64,000 nt of DNA from Casuarina equisetifolia (lineage: Eukaryota > Streptophyta > Magnoliopsida > Fagales > Casuarinaceae), in assembly GCA_028551475.1 (NCBI GenBank), contig CM052357.1, positions 1,860,001-1,924,000 on the forward strand. The letters are read 5' to 3'. Made by a program: the position numbers and the translations under genes. A model generated the notes under the pieces. The model saw only the letters and a program-made list of their open reading frames with translations, was not told where the DNA came from and did not search any database. Shown piece by piece: positions 58,801 to 64,000 of the stretch; within the stretch, counting starts at the first letter, position 1, and every line of letters begins with the position of its first letter.

Positions 58801-59292
58801 GCTAAAAAAAAGTATTTGTCTTAATCAATGCAAGTTTGTTTTAGAAATCAACTTAGAAGTAGGATTATTAGGGTGTAAGCTAGTAGTCATTCTAATTGAA
58901 CAAAACTCCAAGTTGACAACAATTTGTATGATGTAGGAATGTCACTTGTGCAGATGATCCCTTACTTAAGGATTTATTTAGTTATAAACAACTTATGGGA
59001 AAGCTCATTTTTCTCATTATGACAAGACCAGATAGTCTATTATATTGTTCCAATTTGTAGCCAATTGACACAAAATCCAAAATAGTCACACATGGAGGCA
59101 ACATTGAAGGTTAAGTACTTGAAAGAATGCCTAGGATTAGGTATACTCTTGGCTAAAGGTTGTAACTTAGAGATGACAACTTATTATGATGTAGATTATA
59201 TTTCATGTCTAATGTCAAGGAGATGTATTTCAAATTTTTGTGTTAAGTTAGGAAATTCCACACTATCATGGAAAATGAAGAAATAGTCAATC

Positions 59293-59655
59293 ATGTCATT
59301 ATCATTCGTAAAGGTAGAATATCAAGTGATGGCTAAAACCATTTGCAAGATAGTTTGGATGAAAGGATTACATTGGGAACTTAAACTACAAATAAGAAGG
59401 CCAACTACCTTATTCTATGACAATGATGTTACTGTCAAACTTTTAGCAAATTTGATAATACATAAGTGGACAAAGCAAATAAAGGTTGATTATTATTTAA
59501 CTAGAGACAAGATTGAAAAGGGAACAACCAAGACAAGAGGGATAAGGACTACAAAACAAGTTGCAAGCATTTCTATCAAGCTCAAATGTCAAAGACAATA
59601 TAAGTATCTATTGTGTAAGCTTAGCATCTTGAACATCCATAAACTGTCAACTTGA
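59293..59655 (+). pseudogene. Copia RNase H remnant
   Basis: An open stretch of 120 codons shows the Ty1-type RNase H end: EYQVMAKTICKIVWMKGL, then LFYDNDVTVKLL (D-N of the active site) and TKQIKVDYYLTRDKIEKG. It stops just before the polypurine tract and right LTR, as in complete elements. Confidence 0.85.
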
Positions 59656-59910
59656 GGGGGAATGTTAGAAATAGTTGTTATTATGACTATTGCTCTTTAT
59701 AGTTTTTTTTTCCATATATGCATGGATCCTTGTAGTTTGGGAAAATTAGTTTATAAAAATATTTTGTATTATTTCTTTCCTTTACAATTGTATAGACATT
59801 GTATCATAAATGGGCTTATTATTTCCTTTAGAGTATAGACATTGTATTATAAATATAAAGCCCTTTTCCCAATTCTCTATTTTCTACTTTCTAGCTCTAT
59901 AATTTTTGCA

Positions 59911-61157
59911 AGGATAAATCGTACAATTTTTAACACATCCTCATTGTAAGTAATGTATATCATAAGCTTCATGTTAAGGGTAATATATCTCCTTACAAAT
60001 TACTTTTGGTTATAGGTTTTATATATGAAGGACGTCCTCTTAAGTTTAAACTCTTAACACTATGTTAAGAAAATAAATTTGTTCTTTACAATTAACTTTT
60101 AAGAAAAGAACATATGCTTTATTTAAAAAAATAAAGTAAAATTTAGACAAGCAAAATGCATCGAAATGTCTAGAGGAACAACAATGAAAGCAACAATAAA
60201 GACAAAAGTTGCAATCATTAAGGTGTAGCATATAACTTGCTGTATGTTTTAGCTGCAGTTTGGAATCATCGTTGTAAACATAAGATTTTGAAAATCACAT
60301 GTGCTCATTTGGTAAATTGTTCAAATAATCAAATAGCTTATTAGAGTATATGACCCTCAGGTAGTGATAATTTGTTCTTTTGTTAGGTAAATGGAAAAGG
60401 AAAGGAGATTTTGGGATGGGGCGATTAGAACACTTGGCCTAAGAGTCCGGCACCAATAGCTTTACCCTTAAGCTACAGGAGAGAATTCATTCATGGTATA
60501 CAATTGTGATAGCCGAATCAATGGATTACCCTTCATTACAATGTTTTGCTCCTTATACAACCATGCAACTCAATAGTAACTCTTATCCTAAATAACGTAA
60601 ATGCTTGGTATTTATTTGTAACTACTATTTCTATATTTATTATACAATCAGCATAACTCTTCCAATAGATAAGATGTTTGGTAATATTTCCCCGTTCATA
60701 TTGTGCAGACTATTTGACCTTGGTTGTGGACTTCAATTCTATGTAGTGGCTGCCACTATGCCTGGAATTTTTGCCTTAAATGGATCAAGAAACCAAACTA
60801 TTTTGCTTTTATGTAGTGAAAATGGCCGGGAAAGTAGGTTAAAAAAAATACTAAAATAGGTAAACTCGTGTTTTAGACGATAGATGTTAATGTAGGGCAA
60901 TAAATGTTATCTTTAATTGACATTAAAAAACAACCTTGAATCCTAATACAAAGGACAAATAATCCCTACATTGCACTTGTAACTGTCTACAGTTAAAGAG
61001 TACCGAGAAGAAATTCCACACCGGTGGTTCAAAATAACATATACATACTACGTTACAGAAAACCAAAGCCGTGATTCATAGAGCTAATGTAAACAAATAT
61101 GCTAGTTCCGAAAGGTATATAGATCAACATAAATTTAGTAATGCATACATGTGTGCA
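59911..61157. other. Intergenic DNA right of the second Copia element
   Basis: No gene is supported. 60,415-60,482 on the minus strand looks like a decayed tRNA (gtagcttaagggtaaagc followed by a box-B-like gtgttctaatc), too degenerate to call. The last ~200 bp may be 3' UTR of the OSCA-like pseudogene. Confidence 0.4.
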
Positions 61158-64000
61158 TCAAACAAATGATCCTATTCTTGAAACTTGTGATAACGTATCT
61201 TCATGCTGATCATGATCAATCTTCTCAGAACTCAAGCTTGGTGGGATGAAAGCTCTGAGAACTTGGTCCGTGTTGGGAACTTCCTTCAATGGGCAGCAAG
61301 CAACTTCCAGTGCCGTGTCATGAAAAAAGCGGTAGAATTTGTGACTGCAAGTATATCCAAAGACCAAGGACAATATCGGGAGAGGAATTAGGTATGGTGC
61401 ATAGTAGAATTTCTTCACACCAGAGAAGCCAAACATAGCAACTTGGTATAATACTAGAGAAGCCAGGAGCGTGTATGCAAGTGAGGCCACATCCTTCCAT
61501 AGCTTTCATAAGAGGGAACATAAACTTTGAGTGCCTGTTGGACAAAACTAGAAAGAAAGCTTCATTGTCTTGAACAGAATGAGAAAAAAAAAACAGATAT
61601 TCAAGAGACTGATAATGTTGATTATGTAAACCTTGAAGCTTATGCATGTAACATTTGTGTCTTCTTAAAAGTAAAGGAACATGGGAAATTTTCCTTCTTT
61701 TTCTTTCTTCACCATTCCTTATGTTGTCAATATGGTGGGGCAAAACAATACCATACTTGAAGAACAATGTTCTGATTATATGCAGATCGTGTATAATCAC
61801 AGCATAACCTGTTTTTACGAGAACCAGAAATCCAACAGATATCAGTAAAGATTACCTGATTTCTAAGAACTAGCCATCCCAGTCCAAAGTAAACCACACC
61901 AAATGGGATAATAAGAGGAGCTATAACAGAGTAGCATAGGACAATTGTCACGATCAGCATGTCACCGGAAACCCTAGTTACATGTCCAAGATCACCAGGA
62001 GACCAAGCTTCTTTCAACTCAGCCTCAGTCTTGCGGAGATACTTCTTTAAATGGAATATAATTAAAGTAACTATTCTAGGTAGCTCAAGACCATAGGCAA
62101 CAAAGAACCTAGAAAGCACAGAGTCAACCATATCGGATGAGAAATCCATAGTTGTAAAGCTTATAGAAGAAGGATTAATCATGGATAAGAAGCAAAAGAG
62201 TAACATAAGCTTTCCGGACTTTAAAAAAAGAAGAAAGGAAACAATGAATATAAGAAATGCAAAATCTCTATCTTACTTCAAAGCCTCATATGTCAGGAAG
62301 AAAGTTGCATTGGCAGGCAGACAAGCTCCTAGCAAAGTAACTATGGAATTAGGTTCATCATGAATGATCTTCAGCGGACTGAACAAGGTTCCACTAACTG
62401 TGACTCCAATAAAACTGTTTAACACGGTGAAGTAAAAGTATTTCCCAGAAGCAACTCTGATTGCATGGCTTTCAGAAGGGATCCCCTCAGCCTTGGAAAG
62501 AAAGAAAAGTAACTTGGGAAACATAGCCAAAAAGACAATGAGTGCAATCAGAGGGAGGTAAGCTTCCAACACTGTCTTGAATAACTTCGCATCCACAACT
62601 GTTTTTAGAAATGGGAGAAGCTTATTCAAATTGTCTACTGTTGTCAAAGCAAAAATAAATCCAATTGGAATCATGCAGAACAATATGGTCAAGGCCACAA
62701 TAATATACACGACATATTGTTGTACTTTCCTATGAAAAAACTTGATTTTAAGATTGCTCCATATCAGTTGACGTGGTTCAGGAGCATCCATAGCTGTCCA
62801 GGTGTCGACCAATTGAGCATGGAGGCTCTGAGCTGCAGAGGCTGCCTCCACTCTATTGATAATGAACACCAGAGCAACATCTTGCTGCTTATCACGGAGA
62901 ATGACTTTCTGCTCAGCTTCCAATTTTGGGATTAGTTCATTGACCTTTTCATTGTAGTACTCTATGCTATCTACCTTTCCACCAAAAAGACCAAGGAACC
63001 CAGTCTTCTAAGTGGGTCTTGCTCCCTCTGGTTTGCAAGTTGATTTTGACTCCGCATATATCACTTTGGCACGTGCAAGCTTCTTCCTGTACCCTTCCAA
63101 CTCATTGCAAATTTTGTTTACCTAAGAGAACCAATGTTAAGTTACAAACCAGTGTATATACGTAACATATGCACTAATTTTCTAATGCATCTAGAGTGCT
63201 TACAATTTCTACTGACACACAAGACATAGTTCTAACTTTGAACCTTCAAATTTAAAATACCCATGTATTATGTAGAGGCTAAAGTATTGAGTTAAATTCT
63301 AATTTTCCATATATTAAATTCTAATTTTTCCATATATATGTATATATATCAAAGTCACCTCTACTTTATACTTGTCTACCAAGTCAATCATTCCAAACAA
63401 ATTCCACCAATACTTTTTACAAAATCTTATGAAATAAAAGCCATACTCTACTAAAAAGAAACTAGAAACAAAAATTATAAAATAAAATAAAATGAAAGAT
63501 TTGGTGGCTTCTAACTTATATTTTTTTTATAGATATTATGTTTCTTGTAATACTGAAATATGTCCTTATACTTTTGTGTACTAATTTTTATTAATACAAA
63601 CTTACCTTTTCATCTATCACCCAAAAAAAAAAAAAAAGATATAGGGTCAAAAGGTAGAGTAATCTAATAATCATTTAGGAATGGTTTGGTAATCCCAAAG
63701 ATAATGGAAACAAAGAATCCTTCAAGCGCCATCTAGGCTTGTGGTAATAAAGTTAAAGTGAGAAAAGCAATCATTGGAAATTAATCCATTACCTCTTTAA
63801 TGTCCACAAACACCATGGAACTATAATATTTATTAGGATAAATAGTCTTGAAATATGAATCCACTTATTCTTTTCTTGTTTGTCCTTGGTCAACAGGTAT
63901 GTCTCTAATGAGAATGGCAAATTGTTCAGGCTTCACTTTGGGAGACATAAAAGCCTCTACTCTTAGTCTAGAAACATGCTCGTATGCCTTCCATAGTAGG
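61158..64000 (-). pseudogene. OSCA/CSC1-like (ERD4 family) channel gene, disrupted, 5' end outside window
   Basis: Family role: hyperosmolality- or mechanically gated cation channel of plant membranes. Exons read on the minus strand: beyond 64,000 to 63,793, then 63,121-62,277, 62,108-61,856 and 61,534-61,158, with GT-AG introns and matching phases. Conserved segments: KPEQFAILIRDIP, DAPEPRQLIWSNL, the membrane helices from VVYIIVALTILF onward, PKLLFFLSKAEGIPS, SGKYFYFTVLNSFIGVT, SPGDLGHVTRVSGDML and the C-terminal PPSLSSEKID. Disruptions: TAA at 63,865-63,867 (after QTRKE), TAG at 63,008-63,010 (after ARPT), and a lost base after WPHLHTR near 61,463, after which the reading continues in another frame to the normal stop. 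The intact splice sites and late domains suggest recent decay. Confidence 0.9.
63520..63637 (+). repeat. LINE/SINE-like 3' end in intron of the OSCA-like gene, opposite orientation
   Basis: Plus-strand form of the family: taatactgaaatatgtcctt, then actaatttttattaatacaa, acttaccttttcat and an A-run at 63,623-63,637. It is the only copy in this orientation, and it shows that the family ends in poly(A), so the other copies are its reverse complement. Confidence 0.6.

Larger units (their letters stand above)
56536..59910 (+). mobile_element. Ty1/Copia element 2, decayed, with two LTRs
   Basis: Left LTR about 56,536-56,772 (tgttggaaat...tatca), right LTR about 59,663-59,910 (tgttagaaat...tgca), clearly related but much more divergent than in the first element. 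A primer-binding site (tggtattaaagc) is at 56,773-56,784 and a polypurine tract (gagggggaa) at about 59,654-59,662. Flanks read tggat and aggat, a target duplication with one change. The inside is full of stops but keeps reverse transcriptase and RNase H signatures on the plus strand. Confidence 0.85.

Overview
The window looks like nuclear DNA of a flowering plant, probably a woody eudicot. It is AT-rich, has intron-bearing genes with GT-AG splice sites, and carries Ty1/Copia LTR retrotransposon remains, non-LTR retroelement 3' ends and many decayed gene copies. The grape family is a plausible source because the channel-like and nucleoporin-like proteins look familiar from there, but the sequence alone does not prove it.

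Region 1 (1-36,300) is a tandem array of intronless class I phospholipase A1 genes (DAD1-like / PLA1-Igamma-like lipases), all on the minus strand. Four copies are open over full length: 11,952-13,349, 19,910-21,376, 24,200-25,597 and 31,793-33,214. Copy 6,511-7,930 is full length but broken by a 4-bp frameshift and a stop codon. Copy 19,070-19,822 has lost its 5' half. Five shorter relics and one promoter without a gene complete the array. The array is built from a higher-order unit of about 12.2 kb present nearly three times: about 1-16,220, 16,220-28,300 and 28,300-36,300. Each unit held an A-type gene, a B-type gene and two decayed copies. Unit 1 is longer because of a 2.65-kb Copia element (2,228-4,881, target duplication cttac) and a 1.26-kb insertion of unknown kind (9,864-11,124). 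The full-length genes have a TATA box about 120 bp, and a TTGACC motif about 150 bp, upstream of the ATG. B-type promoters also have a CACGTG G-box that A-type promoters lack. Enzymes of this family release fatty acids from plastid galactolipids or phospholipids, and some feed jasmonate synthesis; the cluster may be a dosage and regulation set for that activity.

Region 2 (36,300-45,500) holds unassigned sequence followed by a complete four-exon gene for the nuclear-pore membrane nucleoporin NDC1 (45,460-39,136, minus strand), predicted at 548 residues.

Region 3 (45,500-64,000) is gene-poor. It has decayed LTR-element pieces, LINE-like 3' ends, short tandem duplications, a 20-bp perfect palindrome, a decayed Copia element with recognisable reverse transcriptase and RNase H (56,536-59,910), and an OSCA/CSC1-like (ERD4 family) osmosensitive channel gene at the right edge (61,158 to beyond 64,000, minus strand). 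That gene has two in-frame stops and a frameshift, so it is a pseudogene. One of its exons also occurs alone near 52.2 kb.
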